DNA from: DASREM01 sp035652095
GTDB lineage: Bacteria > Acidobacteriota > Terriglobia > Terriglobales > Acidobacteriaceae
Assembly (NCBI GenBank): GCA_035652095.1
Contig: DASREM010000043.1
Span: 1-28,955, forward strand
Direction of reading: 5' to 3'
Length of the DNA stretch: 28,955 nucleotides
The position numbers were made by a program, and so were the translations under genes. Every line of letters starts with the position of its first letter. Position 1 is the stretch's first letter. This document shows positions 16,096 through 24,260 of this stretch, in pieces. Below the pieces are notes generated by a model. The model was given only the letters and a program-made list of their open reading frames with translations, was not told the origin of the DNA and made no database searches.

Positions 16096-17058
16096 TCAAT
16101 GTCCGCCTGCCGCTTGTGTCACAGGGTGATTTTCATCCTGGAAACTCCAGGATGCTTCTTTGCCTTTGAGCAGGCGATAAATGGCCGTGTGCAATGGCGC
16201 TGAAACGTGCACGCGAGCCGCCGCTTGTGCAATGGCTCCGCTCAAAAAGTCAACCTCGGTCGGCATTTGATTTCGAACGTCGTAGAGCATCGAGGGCGGA
16301 TGGTTTGTCATTGCTCCAATCTTATTCATCGCCCACGGATCTTCGTGAAGCTCTATACCAAGCATCGCCGCCACATTCTTCCCTTCTTCGATCAGCTCGT
16401 GCAGGAGGTGGCCGAGGCTCGATAGCTGCGTCTCATCCGCGAAATGTGGCGAATGCGGCAGCCCAGTCAATGCCGACACTCCATTCACAGAAGAATTGAA
16501 GATCAGCTTCGACCATTGTGCGGGACGCGCGTCCATCAGCGCCTCCGCTTTCAGTTCGCCGGCAACTATCAATTCCGCAGCTTCTTTCACCATGCTGTAG
16601 GGAGTCTGACGCGGCTCAAACGGCCCCAACCACGTCGCAGTGTCAAGCTCGTATTGCACGTGCGTGTCGCTGTGCTTGGTGCCGCTCATGAAGGTGGTGC
16701 CTCGAATCACCTGCCCTCGTGTATGCTCCGCAATGATCTCTTCGCTTCCAAGTCCGTTCTGCGCCGAGATCACCGCACCGCGGTTGAACTTTTCTCCAAT
16801 CGGCGCGATGGAGGCTTCCACCTGCGTTGCCTTGGTCGCTACAATCGCCAAATCGCATTCCGGGAGCTCGGCCGGATTCGAAGTCGCCCGTAACGATACC
16901 TGGAATTCGTGCTTGCCACTGACTCGCAGTCCATCCCGGTTCAAAACCCGGGCGTGTTCGCCACGTCGCACAAATGCCCACACTTCAGAGACACGAGCCA
17001 GGTGCGCCGCATACAGGCTTCCAATGGCCCCACACCCGACGATGCAAACCCGTTTCAT
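16096..17058 (-). CDS. Ketopantoate reductase-like dehydrogenase (copy 1)
   Basis: A 320-residue ApbA/PanE-family protein with GCGAIGSL in the N-terminal Rossmann domain, IVATKAT at about 72-78, catalytic Lys184 in QWSKLIFNSSVN and conserved Glu268 in PTEVDFLSG. It is clearly paralogous to the copy at 11492, sharing the RGTTF, GPFEP and HEDP/HGDP segments. The ATG at 17058 is chosen because MKRVCIVGCG matches the start of the paralogue; a longer frame to 17124 would overlap the Mo-subunit gene and adds residues foreign to the family. The gap to the Mo-subunit stop is 22 bases. By family it should reduce or oxidise a 2-oxo/2-hydroxy acid. Confidence 0.85.
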   Translation of the reverse strand: MKRVCIVGCGAIGSLYAAHLARVSEVWAFVRRGEHARVLNRDGLRVSGKHEFQVSLRATSNPAELPECDLAIVATKATQVEASIAPIGEKFNRGAVISAQNGLGSEEIIAEHTRGQVIRGTTFMSGTKHSDTHVQYELDTATWLGPFEPRQTPYSMVKEAAELIVAGELKAEALMDARPAQWSKLIFNSSVNGVSALTGLPHSPHFADETQLSSLGHLLHELIEEGKNVAAMLGIELHEDPWAMNKIGAMTNHPPSMLYDVRNQMPTEVDFLSGAIAQAAARVHVSAPLHTAIYRLLKGKEASWSFQDENHPVTQAAGGH

Positions 17059-17080
17059 GTGCCTAGCCGACTCGAGCCGC

Positions 17081-19534
17081 TCAACCACGCCTCTCCAGCC
17101 TGACAATCTCGGAGTAACGGCCAACTTCCTTGCTTACGAGCGCGCGAAACAGACTGTCGGCGTTATTGAACGAGTCGTCAATGATGATGCCGTCGGCAAA
17201 CAGCGCATCCTGCAACGCAGCCGAGATGGTGTGGATCGGGGCCGCTCCTCCTTCGCCCATGCCTTTGGCCCCGCTGTAGCTGTGCGGAGACGGCGTCTGG
17301 ATATGCCCGTACTTCACCTTCGGCATGTTCGCCGCGGTGATCGGAATGTAGTCACTGAACGTGCTGGTGAGCATGTTCCCCACCGCATCGTAGACACAGT
17401 TCTCCATGAGTGCTGCGCCGATGCCATGCGCGGTGGCCCCATACACCTGCCCCTCCACGATCGGCGGATTGATCACCGTCCCGCAATCATCCACGGCGAC
17501 ATAGTCCAGAATGCGCGGGATGAATGTGTCGGGCTCGATTTCGATCACCGCAATGTGCAATTGCGAGGCATAGGTCAGAGTCAGGCTCCCGTACTTCTTG
17601 ACTTTGTCAGGGACCTTGAAGGGTGCTCGCCAGATGTAACGGCAATTTAGAGTGATTTCATGCAGCTCAGGCGGAAGCACCGCGCTGTTCACGTTCACGA
17701 TATTCGCGAGCCCCCAGTAATTGATCGACTTCCCGGTGCTCCTGGCCTTTAACTCGGGCCCTTGCGTACCCGTGCCGAACTCGATGTCGTCCTCGGTGGT
17801 TTCCAGTACAAGTGCCGCCAGTCGCTTCATCTCGGCCTTCAGCTTTTGCGCGGCGCCATGGACTGCCGACAACCCTGAAACCGCAAACTGGCTCGCGTAA
17901 GTGCCCGAGAAACCAGTGTGCACGTTGCGCTCTGTATCGAAGCCGGTGCGGACGCTGATCATGTCGGGGTGGATGTTCAGCACATCCGCCACAACTTGCG
18001 CCGCCGTGGTTTCATGTCCCTGCCCTTGCGGGCACGAACCCACCGCAACCACCACTTCCCCATAGATGTCGAGCTTGCAATTGGCCCCTTGCGAGTTGCC
18101 CGAGAACGGGGCGCCCGGATTCACGATCTGCGATTGCCCGAAGTTGTTGGTACCGGAATCGAGCGTGGTGCCGATGCCGATCCCGATTCGACGCCCCTGC
18201 TGCAGTGCTTCCTGCTGTCTCTGCTTCCACGATTCCCAGCCGATGAGACCTTTCGCGATCTCAAGCATCTTGGGATAGTTGCCCGAGTCATACACGCAGC
18301 CGTTCGGAGTAGTGTAGGGAAACTCTTCGGTCCTGATGTAGTTGCGTAGCCGCATCTGGTCCGAAGGGATATCCAGTTCGTGGGCGCAAATGTCCACCAC
18401 CCGCTCCAGGAACCACAAGTGCTGCATGCGGGAGTAGCCCCGGTTCGGACCCACCGGGCACTTGTTCGTGACCGCCTGGCTGAAATCAATGCGGGCGTTC
18501 TTGAAGCGGTACACTCCGGGAAACACCTGCGACCAGATCACGCAGCCCAGGGGTTCGTACCGCGGATAAGCTCCGCAGTCATCAATGTGCCGCGACGAAA
18601 TCGCGGTTATCACACCGTCCTTATCGAGGGCGACCTTGGTATCTCGAAACGTTCGCTCGTTGCCGTGCGCGCTCGAGGTCATGTGCTCGGAACGTGTTTC
18701 CACCCACTTGATCGGCCGGCCGCCCGCTTTTTTTGAAGCCAAAGCACACACTGCCATCTGCGGATAGCTGGTGATCTTGATGCCAAAGCTGCCGCCAATA
18801 TCAGCAGTGACCACCCGGATCCGATCGATGTGGACATTCAGATGGGCCGACAGGAATTGGATTGCGAATGACGGGAACGAATTATTGCACCAGTAGTAGA
18901 TGTGCTCGTCTTTCGGGTCCCACTGCCCGATGATCACGTTGTTTTCAAGCGGGGTGCTGGAGAAGCGATGAAAATGGAGCTTGTCAATGTTTACAACGTA
19001 AGTCGCGTCGCGGAAGGCCTGCTCCACGTCCCCATACTCAAACACGCCGTTCCAGATCTTGTTGGTGCCGGCTTCCTCATGAAGGATGCTGCTGTCGGTG
19101 AGGGCCTGTTCCGCATCTACCACGGGATCCAGCGCCTCATACTCAACTTCGACCAACTCGGCGCCATCGTCGGCAATGGCCGCAGTCTCCGCGATGACCG
19201 CGGCGACCGGTTCGCCCTGGTAGCGCACCTTGGAAATCGCCAGCGGATAGTCCTTGATCTTCCCCGCTGGGTCGGGGGCGATCTCAATGAAGGGCTGAAC
19301 GTGCTTTTCGATTTCAGGCCCAGTCAAGGTTGCGATCACGCCGGGAAGCGCTTCAGCAGCAGAGGTATCAATTCGTGTGATCTTGGCATGCGCGTACGGC
19401 GAACGCACAAAGCGCAGGTAAAGCATCTCGCGCATTTTGATGTCGTCAGCGAACCGCCCGCGGCCGCGCAGCAGACGATTCTCCTCTTTGCGCGCGAGCG
19501 GCTTTCCAACCCAACTGGATCCGTTCCCGCTCAA
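17081..19534 (-). CDS. Molybdenum hydroxylase large subunit (xanthine dehydrogenase/CoxL family)
   Basis: An 817-residue molybdopterin-binding subunit. The N-terminal a/b hammerhead domain covers about 17-140. The Mo-binding domains follow, with GGSFGIK at about 247-253, the GPNRGYSR loop, QGQGHET, and the catalytic glutamate in GMGEGGAAP (Glu761). In this family Glu acts as base while water-derived oxygen is inserted into a C-H bond of an N-heterocycle, aldehyde or CO. The loop that holds the Cys-Se/Cu ligand of true CO dehydrogenase (VAYRCSFR type) is not present, so CO oxidation is unlikely. The start is a TTG at 19534 that overlaps the stop of the upstream gene (TTGA) and has AGGAG 8 bases before it. 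Confidence 0.93.
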   Translation of the reverse strand: MSGNGSSWVGKPLARKEENRLLRGRGRFADDIKMREMLYLRFVRSPYAHAKITRIDTSAAEALPGVIATLTGPEIEKHVQPFIEIAPDPAGKIKDYPLAISKVRYQGEPVAAVIAETAAIADDGAELVEVEYEALDPVVDAEQALTDSSILHEEAGTNKIWNGVFEYGDVEQAFRDATYVVNIDKLHFHRFSSTPLENNVIIGQWDPKDEHIYYWCNNSFPSFAIQFLSAHLNVHIDRIRVVTADIGGSFGIKITSYPQMAVCALASKKAGGRPIKWVETRSEHMTSSAHGNERTFRDTKVALDKDGVITAISSRHIDDCGAYPRYEPLGCVIWSQVFPGVYRFKNARIDFSQAVTNKCPVGPNRGYSRMQHLWFLERVVDICAHELDIPSDQMRLRNYIRTEEFPYTTPNGCVYDSGNYPKMLEIAKGLIGWESWKQRQQEALQQGRRIGIGIGTTLDSGTNNFGQSQIVNPGAPFSGNSQGANCKLDIYGEVVVAVGSCPQGQGHETTAAQVVADVLNIHPDMISVRTGFDTERNVHTGFSGTYASQFAVSGLSAVHGAAQKLKAEMKRLAALVLETTEDDIEFGTGTQGPELKARSTGKSINYWGLANIVNVNSAVLPPELHEITLNCRYIWRAPFKVPDKVKKYGSLTLTYASQLHIAVIEIEPDTFIPRILDYVAVDDCGTVINPPIVEGQVYGATAHGIGAALMENCVYDAVGNMLTSTFSDYIPITAANMPKVKYGHIQTPSPHSYSGAKGMGEGGAAPIHTISAALQDALFADGIIIDDSFNNADSLFRALVSKEVGRYSEIVRLERRG

Positions 19535-20007
19535 GTGCTCATCTCCTGAGTTTTCGGGGCCTGGTTCGCAAGTGCCGCCTGCAGGCCGTCAATCAGCTTC
19601 TGCAATTGCTTTCTTCCGAGGGGCTCCAAAAGTCCTCCCGCGACAGAGGTGAGCCGCCCAAATACCTGCGCCTCTCCTTGCCAGACTACTTTCGTTCCTT
19701 CCGTCGCTGGCGCCAAGTCGAAACCCGCCACCAGTGAGACGTTACCGCCTGCGACGCTTCCCTGCCCTTTGTACTCGGCGCGCTTTGGGCGATCGCTTTG
19801 GGTAAGTTCCATCTTCACGTCCGCGACCCCTTTGATGTAAGACACACCGACGTTCACCTTCACGGTGAAATGCGTCGGGTCCTGCACCGACATACCCTGG
19901 TACTCCGGCAGCAGTGGCGCAAACTTGCTGGGGTCGGTCAGGAAATCGTAGACCTCCTCCGGCGTGCGCTTGACTTCGAACTCCCCATTGAACCTGATCG
20001 GCATCAT
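19531..20007 (-). CDS. CoxG-like SRPBCC-domain protein
   Basis: A 158-residue protein of the carbon monoxide dehydrogenase subunit G (CoxG)/SRPBCC type: RFNGEFEVKRTPEEVYDFLTDPSKFAPLLPEYQGM at the start, the helix-grip fold, and a C-terminal helix (LEPLGRKQLQKLIDGL). CoxG proteins in other bacteria help recruit or mature the Mo-enzyme, often at the membrane. The ATG at 20007 overlaps the stop of the [2Fe-2S] gene as ATGA and the gene's own stop overlaps the next start as TTGA, so all three are translationally coupled. A frame open to 20076 would overlap the previous gene deeply and was not used. The position between small and large subunit genes supports a dedicated assembly role. Confidence 0.88.
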   Translation of the reverse strand: MMPIRFNGEFEVKRTPEEVYDFLTDPSKFAPLLPEYQGMSVQDPTHFTVKVNVGVSYIKGVADVKMELTQSDRPKRAEYKGQGSVAGGNVSLVAGFDLAPATEGTKVVWQGEAQVFGRLTSVAGGLLEPLGRKQLQKLIDGLQAALANQAPKTQEMST

Positions 20008-20537
20008 GCCCCTTTCATACTTTGCGCAGCCGCCTGGATCGCCTTGAATATGTTCTGGTAGCCGGTGCAACGGCAAGTATTGCCGGCGATGGCCTTACGG
20101 ATGTCCTTTTCGCTGGGCTGCTGGTTCTCAGTGAGCAGTTGGACGGACGAAAGCATGAATCCTGGAGTGCAATATCCACATTGCAGGCCATAGCAGTCGC
20201 CGAACGCCTTCTGGATTGGGTGCAGCGCTCCGTCTTTTTCCAGGCCCTCCACCGTGGTGATCTCGGCCCCGTCAGCCTGCACCGCAAACATCGTGCAGGA
20301 CTTGACCGCTGCTCCATTCAGCAGGACCGTGCACGCCCCGCAGTACGTAGTGTCGCAGCCTACGTGCGTCCCGGTGAGGTCGAGACTCTCGCGAATCATC
20401 TCCACCAGCAACATCCTGGGTTCAACTGCCAGCGAGTGCGACTTGCCGTTCACGGTAACGGTGATGGGCCATTTTTCAATGGCGCCGCCTGCGGACCGCT
20501 TTTTCGACCGCCTCGGCTTTATTTCTGTCTCAGGCAT
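20004..20537 (-). CDS. Molybdenum hydroxylase [2Fe-2S] subunit
   Basis: A 177-residue iron-sulfur subunit. The plant-ferredoxin-type cluster is bound by Cys61, Cys66, Cys69 and Cys81 (GCDTTYCGAC). The second, helical-domain cluster is bound by Cys120, Cys123, Cys155 and Cys157 (CGYC and CRC). It carries electrons from the Mo site to the FAD subunit. Compared with typical family members it has about 22 extra N-terminal residues rich in Lys and Arg (KPRRSKKR), which are not a Tat signal. It overlaps the FAD-subunit stop by 8 bases and shares ATGA with the CoxG-like gene. Confidence 0.94.
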   Translation of the reverse strand: MPETEIKPRRSKKRSAGGAIEKWPITVTVNGKSHSLAVEPRMLLVEMIRESLDLTGTHVGCDTTYCGACTVLLNGAAVKSCTMFAVQADGAEITTVEGLEKDGALHPIQKAFGDCYGLQCGYCTPGFMLSSVQLLTENQQPSEKDIRKAIAGNTCRCTGYQNIFKAIQAAAQSMKGA

Positions 20538-21423
20538 AAATGTGACTGACCTCGACTTTTTCGCCCCGCGCGCGGCGCCGAGCTACCTCGATGGCGCGCT
20601 TCACCAGTCCCCCCACGAGCGTGCGCTTGTACTCCGCGGACCCCCGCATATCAGGCTGGGGATCGGCGGCAACCCGCGCGGCCTCCATGGCCGTCGCAAT
20701 CGCCCTCTCGTCGAGGACCTGCCCGCGCAAAGCCGATTCCGCTTCCCTGGCCCGAACTGGCGTCAGGCCCACGCACCCGAGAAGAATCGCCGCATCTACG
20801 CAGCTGTTGCCGTCCATCGTGAGTTGCACTGCCGCGCTCGCCGTCGGATACACCGGCGCGGTGCGTTTGAAAGCGATGTAGGCGCCGCCGCTTCCCTTCG
20901 CAGGAATCGTGACGATCACCTCGCGCACCAACTCATCGTGACCCAGCGCGGTAGTGTAGGCGTCTTTTATGAACTCGGACAACGGCAACGTGCGTTCTCC
21001 CCCCGCCCCAAGACATTGAACCGCGGTCGAAAGCGCAAGCAGGACGGTGGCCCAATCGCCGCTTGGATCGGCTTCTGCGAGCGACCCTCCGATGGTTCCT
21101 CGATTTCGGACCTGCACATCCGCAATTCCGGCCGCGCAATCGTGGAGGATGGGAATTCTGGAAGCTACAGCGGCTTTCTCGATCTCTGCGTGCCGGGTGA
21201 GCGCCCCAAAATGCAGGGCATCCCCTTTCTTCTTGATATATGAGGTCCTGGGAACAAAATTCAGGTCTACCAGGTGCTGAGGATTGGCAAAACGCAGCTT
21301 CATCAGCGGGATCAGACTCTGGCCGCCCGCCAGAAGCTTCGCCTCTTCTCCCAACTGCGACATGATCTTGGTCGCTTCCTTCAGCGAGCTCGCGCGATGG
21401 TAATGAAATGGTCGAGGATACAT
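20530..21423 (-). CDS. Molybdenum hydroxylase FAD-binding subunit
   Basis: A 297-residue medium subunit (CoxM/XdhB type) with both FAD pyrophosphate-binding motifs, AGGQSLIP at 32-39 and TIGGSLAEADPSGD at 110-123, and a C-terminal CO-dehydrogenase-flavoprotein domain (GLTPVRAREAE onward). It transfers electrons from the [2Fe-2S] clusters to an acceptor. The gene order FAD, FeS, CoxG-like, Mo subunit is compact, with an 8-base overlap to the next gene. It follows the membrane-protein gene by about 90 bases. The nearby membrane proteins could be the electron acceptor or anchor, which is only an inference. Confidence 0.93.
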   Translation of the reverse strand: MYPRPFHYHRASSLKEATKIMSQLGEEAKLLAGGQSLIPLMKLRFANPQHLVDLNFVPRTSYIKKKGDALHFGALTRHAEIEKAAVASRIPILHDCAAGIADVQVRNRGTIGGSLAEADPSGDWATVLLALSTAVQCLGAGGERTLPLSEFIKDAYTTALGHDELVREVIVTIPAKGSGGAYIAFKRTAPVYPTASAAVQLTMDGNSCVDAAILLGCVGLTPVRAREAESALRGQVLDERAIATAMEAARVAADPQPDMRGSAEYKRTLVGGLVKRAIEVARRRARGEKVEVSHIYA

Positions 21424-21513
21424 CTTCAGCAGTTCCTTGTTACCTGGCCTGAGTCCGCGTGCGCCGGGCTCATCAGCTTATCAAACTTGTGCGGTTCCGG
21501 AGTTCCGTTGGCC

Positions 21514-22002
21514 TCACAACGCATCGCGCGCGAAGCCAAAAGCGGTCAGCCCCAGCGACATAATGACCAAAGCCGAGCCGCCTATGGCAAAGCCGTTGGC
21601 TAACGCCCCGCCATGCGTGACGGTCTGCAGCATCACCCCAAGCGGAAACGCGATCGAACCTGCCAGCATAGACAGCGCGACCAGTTTCTGCATACTTGCG
21701 CCCAGCGCCGCCGAATCGAACGCTGCCCCCAGCACGATCATCAGCATAGCCAGGCCGATCCAGTGCGAATGCACGTCCACCTGCCGGACGTATTTGTATT
21801 TGGTGTCGGCATAGCCATGGATGTAGCCTTGCGCCTCCGGCAGATTTCGCGCCGCCCCACAGGTAAATGCAAGGGTCAACGACCGTCCCATGCCGTCCAG
21901 GGTTTGATGCTCGACAAATACCGCATAGTGCAGCCCATAAAGCATGCCGAAGAGGGCCAGCGCCACGCCGCCGAATATCAGGATTTTGCGCGCGGTGCTC
22001 AC
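21514..22002 (-). CDS. Four-helix membrane protein, single HxH module
   Basis: I do not recognise the family. The 162-residue product has four predicted transmembrane helices (about 9-30, 81-98, 105-125, 137-158). The loop before helix 2 carries DVHSHWIG with His78 and His80. The same layout, starting with a matching N-terminus (KILIFGGVALALFG against KRLLVFGGIALIAGG), occurs twice in the adjacent larger protein, so the two genes share a repeated module. Its GTG start overlaps the stop of that gene as GTGA, so it is translationally coupled to it. Paired histidines at a membrane edge could bind heme, copper or quinone. It is placed just upstream of the Mo-hydroxylase subunits. Confidence 0.75.
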   Translation of the reverse strand: MSTARKILIFGGVALALFGMLYGLHYAVFVEHQTLDGMGRSLTLAFTCGAARNLPEAQGYIHGYADTKYKYVRQVDVHSHWIGLAMLMIVLGAAFDSAALGASMQKLVALSMLAGSIAFPLGVMLQTVTHGGALANGFAIGGSALVIMSLGLTAFGFARDAL

Positions 22003-23057
22003 GGTAGCTCACCATCCCTGGAATCCAATTCACCCGTGCAGCGCAGCACTCCCGCGAGCATCCCGATCAACGCAACAATCACCAGCAGCCCGCCAACGTC
22101 CGCCAATCCTCCCGCCACCAGGCCCAGCTTCAGTTCCAGCAACACGAACACCGGCAGCAGAACCGATCCCAGCAAGAGCAATTTCACCCAGCGCCGCTTC
22201 CAGATTGCTCCGAGAAAGATGTAAGGCTGCACGAACGAGAGCAGGACCGCCAGGAGCCCGAACTCGATGAAGTGCGAATGGCCGGCGATCTGCACAGCGC
22301 GTTGCGCGGCAAGCATTCCGAAGTCGTTGACCGATTGCGCCGCGACCGCTGCCTGATTCGAGGCTGCCGCATCCAGCATCGTAGTGAGAATCCGAGTCTC
22401 GCGGGCCTCGTGTTCGTAAAGCTGCGCCCACGAATACCACGCGCCATGGAGAAAGCCTGCCAAAATCAGCAGTGTTCCCCCGGACAGGAGTGCACGCCTT
22501 TCCCAGCTTCGATCCCGAATCAACTCCGGCTCGAGAGTTCCTTCCCTTTTGCTGGCGAAGTGCTTCAACAGCCCCCATGCAAAGCCGGCCAGGGCCACGA
22601 TCATCAGGGCGCCCGCGGAATCGGCCAGCACGCTCGCCCACCCGATCGCGGCAAACGGGCTGTGCGCCAGGCCTACGTAGTGGATCAGGAAAATACCGAC
22701 TGGCAGGGCGACGCCGCCCGCCAGAAACATTATTGCCAGCAGCTTCTTTTTCGCCCCCCCGAGAGCCACGTAAGGCTGAATCAGGGCCAACAGGAGAGCC
22801 AGATAACCGGCATCGGACATGTGGACGTGCGTATCCACTTTTGTGCCGCGGTCCTCCAGCAGGGCGCCAATGTGAGCGAAGGATTTCTGGACGGCAGACC
22901 CATCCTGCGCCGCGACTGCCTGCGTCGCAGCCAGCAATGCCGCTCCGGTTTCGCCGCCATTCTGATGAAGCACGAAAACTGCGAAGATATCGCCAAACAG
23001 CATGCCGCCGGCGATCAATGCGATTCCCCCAAACACCAGCAACCGCTTGGCGCTCAT
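21999..23057 (-). CDS. Eight-helix membrane protein, two HxH modules
   Basis: A 352-residue integral membrane protein made of two similar halves, each with four helices. Half one spans about 1-168 and has DTHVHMSDAGYLALLLALIQ (His77, His79). Half two spans about 187-340 and has GHSHFIEFGLLAVLL (His260, His262) followed by VQPYIFLG, which mirrors IQPYVALG in half one. A charged linker at about 166-188 joins them. I used the ATG at 23057 because it aligns with the start of the single-module neighbour; an ATG at 23159, one base after the previous stop, would add 34 hydrophilic residues and is possible. No named family comes to mind. An electron-transfer or quinone-linked role beside the Mo enzyme is a hypothesis. 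Confidence 0.75.
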   Translation of the reverse strand: MSAKRLLVFGGIALIAGGMLFGDIFAVFVLHQNGGETGAALLAATQAVAAQDGSAVQKSFAHIGALLEDRGTKVDTHVHMSDAGYLALLLALIQPYVALGGAKKKLLAIMFLAGGVALPVGIFLIHYVGLAHSPFAAIGWASVLADSAGALMIVALAGFAWGLLKHFASKREGTLEPELIRDRSWERRALLSGGTLLILAGFLHGAWYSWAQLYEHEARETRILTTMLDAAASNQAAVAAQSVNDFGMLAAQRAVQIAGHSHFIEFGLLAVLLSFVQPYIFLGAIWKRRWVKLLLLGSVLLPVFVLLELKLGLVAGGLADVGGLLVIVALIGMLAGVLRCTGELDSRDGELP

Positions 23058-23160
23058 GGCGGAAAATGTTCCGGCCACTTGCACCGGGTTTGGGCGCCCG
23101 GAAGCTTGCGTCAATCGTGCTTCCAAACCCTGCGGACTGGTTGGTCCCCACACCGCCATG

Positions 23161-24246
23161 TCAGTCGGCTGCCTTTGCCTCGGATTTCATGGAGCGGAAG
23201 GCCGGTATCACATGTTTCGCAAACATATGCTGCGACTTGATGCTCTTCCAGTGCTCGAGACCGCCGAAATTTGATACGATCGCCAATTCCCCGATTCCGC
23301 CCTTGGCTTCGAGCGCTTTTACCTGTGCAATCACTTTGTCGGGTGTTCCGATGAACCCGATCTCCTGCTCCACAATTTGCTCGTAGGTAAGCTTGGTGAG
23401 CGACTCCAGCGCTCCGCTGGCATAAAAGCCATAGCCTTTTTCCCGTAATTCTTTTTTCTTCGTCTCGCTCTGGATCGATTCCACCGGCGAAGCGTTGAAC
23501 GCAAGAAAATTATGGATTGCCTGCTCGATCTCCTTGCGAATGACTTTCTCGTCATCGTCAATGTAGACCGGCCGTATGTACACGATGTCGGGTTGATGAC
23601 CGTGATCGGCACACGCCTTCTTGTAAATGTTCAGCGGCGACTCCAGCACCTTCCACGGCAGCAAGGGCGGCACGAAGATACCCCAACCCTTCTCGCCTGC
23701 CATCTGGTATGTGATGTCACTGGTTCCGCCGGTGTAGAACTTGGGATGCGGTTTCTGCAAGGGTTTCGGCACCACACTCACATCCTGGACTTTGTAATAC
23801 TCGCCGTCGTAGGAAAACTTCTCTTGTGTGAACGCGAGTTCCAGGATGTCAATGGCCTCGTTGTAACGGGGGCGGCTCTCTTCCAGCGGCAGGGCTGAAG
23901 GACCGAACAACCAGGCATGTCCGCGCCCTAAACCGCATTCCAACCTGCCGTTGGTCAAGATGTCGGTCTCGGCAATCATGCCGGCAAGACGCATCGGATT
24001 CTCCAGCGGCAGCGTATGCAACGCCGTACGGAAGCGGATCCGGTTGGTGCGCTGCGCTGCAGCCGCAAACATGGCCAGGGGATTGGCGGATATCGAAAAC
24101 TTCTGGAAGAAGTGATGATCGATCACCGAGTACACATCGAATCCGCAGTCGTCTGCGTGCTCGATCTGCCGCATGATCTCCCAGGTCAGGTCGTAGTACG
24201 ACTTTCCCGGCGGGGTCTGCATTTCACAATAGATGCCGAATCGCAT
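23161..24246 (-). CDS. Luciferase-like (LLM-class) flavin monooxygenase
   Basis: A 361-residue protein of the bacterial luciferase/alkanal monooxygenase type. It has the N-terminal MRFGIYCEMQ strand, HADDCGFDVYSVIDHHF at about residues 30-46, the segment RFRTALHTLPLENPMRLA, the LECGLGRGHA flavin-phosphate region, and a C-terminal FIGTPDKVIAQVKALEAKGG. These enzymes use reduced FMN and O2 to oxygenate or cleave their substrates. A flavin reductase gene lies 14 bases upstream, making a two-component monooxygenase very likely. It differs clearly from the Mer-like LLM gene at 10354. Substrate unknown; RutA-type ring opening is one precedent within the superfamily. Confidence 0.9.
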   Translation of the reverse strand: MRFGIYCEMQTPPGKSYYDLTWEIMRQIEHADDCGFDVYSVIDHHFFQKFSISANPLAMFAAAAQRTNRIRFRTALHTLPLENPMRLAGMIAETDILTNGRLECGLGRGHAWLFGPSALPLEESRPRYNEAIDILELAFTQEKFSYDGEYYKVQDVSVVPKPLQKPHPKFYTGGTSDITYQMAGEKGWGIFVPPLLPWKVLESPLNIYKKACADHGHQPDIVYIRPVYIDDDEKVIRKEIEQAIHNFLAFNASPVESIQSETKKKELREKGYGFYASGALESLTKLTYEQIVEQEIGFIGTPDKVIAQVKALEAKGGIGELAIVSNFGGLEHWKSIKSQHMFAKHVIPAFRSMKSEAKAAD

Positions 24247-24260
24247 AAGGGCCTCGAAGC

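Noticed and set aside
16640..17650. Plus-strand 336-residue frame
   Set aside because: It spans the boundary of two convincing minus-strand genes and shows no domain or signal.
17081..21423. Aerobic CO dehydrogenase (coxMSL)
   Set aside because: The gene set resembles cox, but the large subunit lacks the Cys-containing active-site loop of form I enzymes, so a CO role is not supported.
22030..23151. Minus-strand frame of 373 residues in a second frame
   Set aside because: It lies inside the membrane-protein gene. Its translation is Arg/Gly-rich with no hydrophobic periodicity, while the alternative frame gives eight clean helices.
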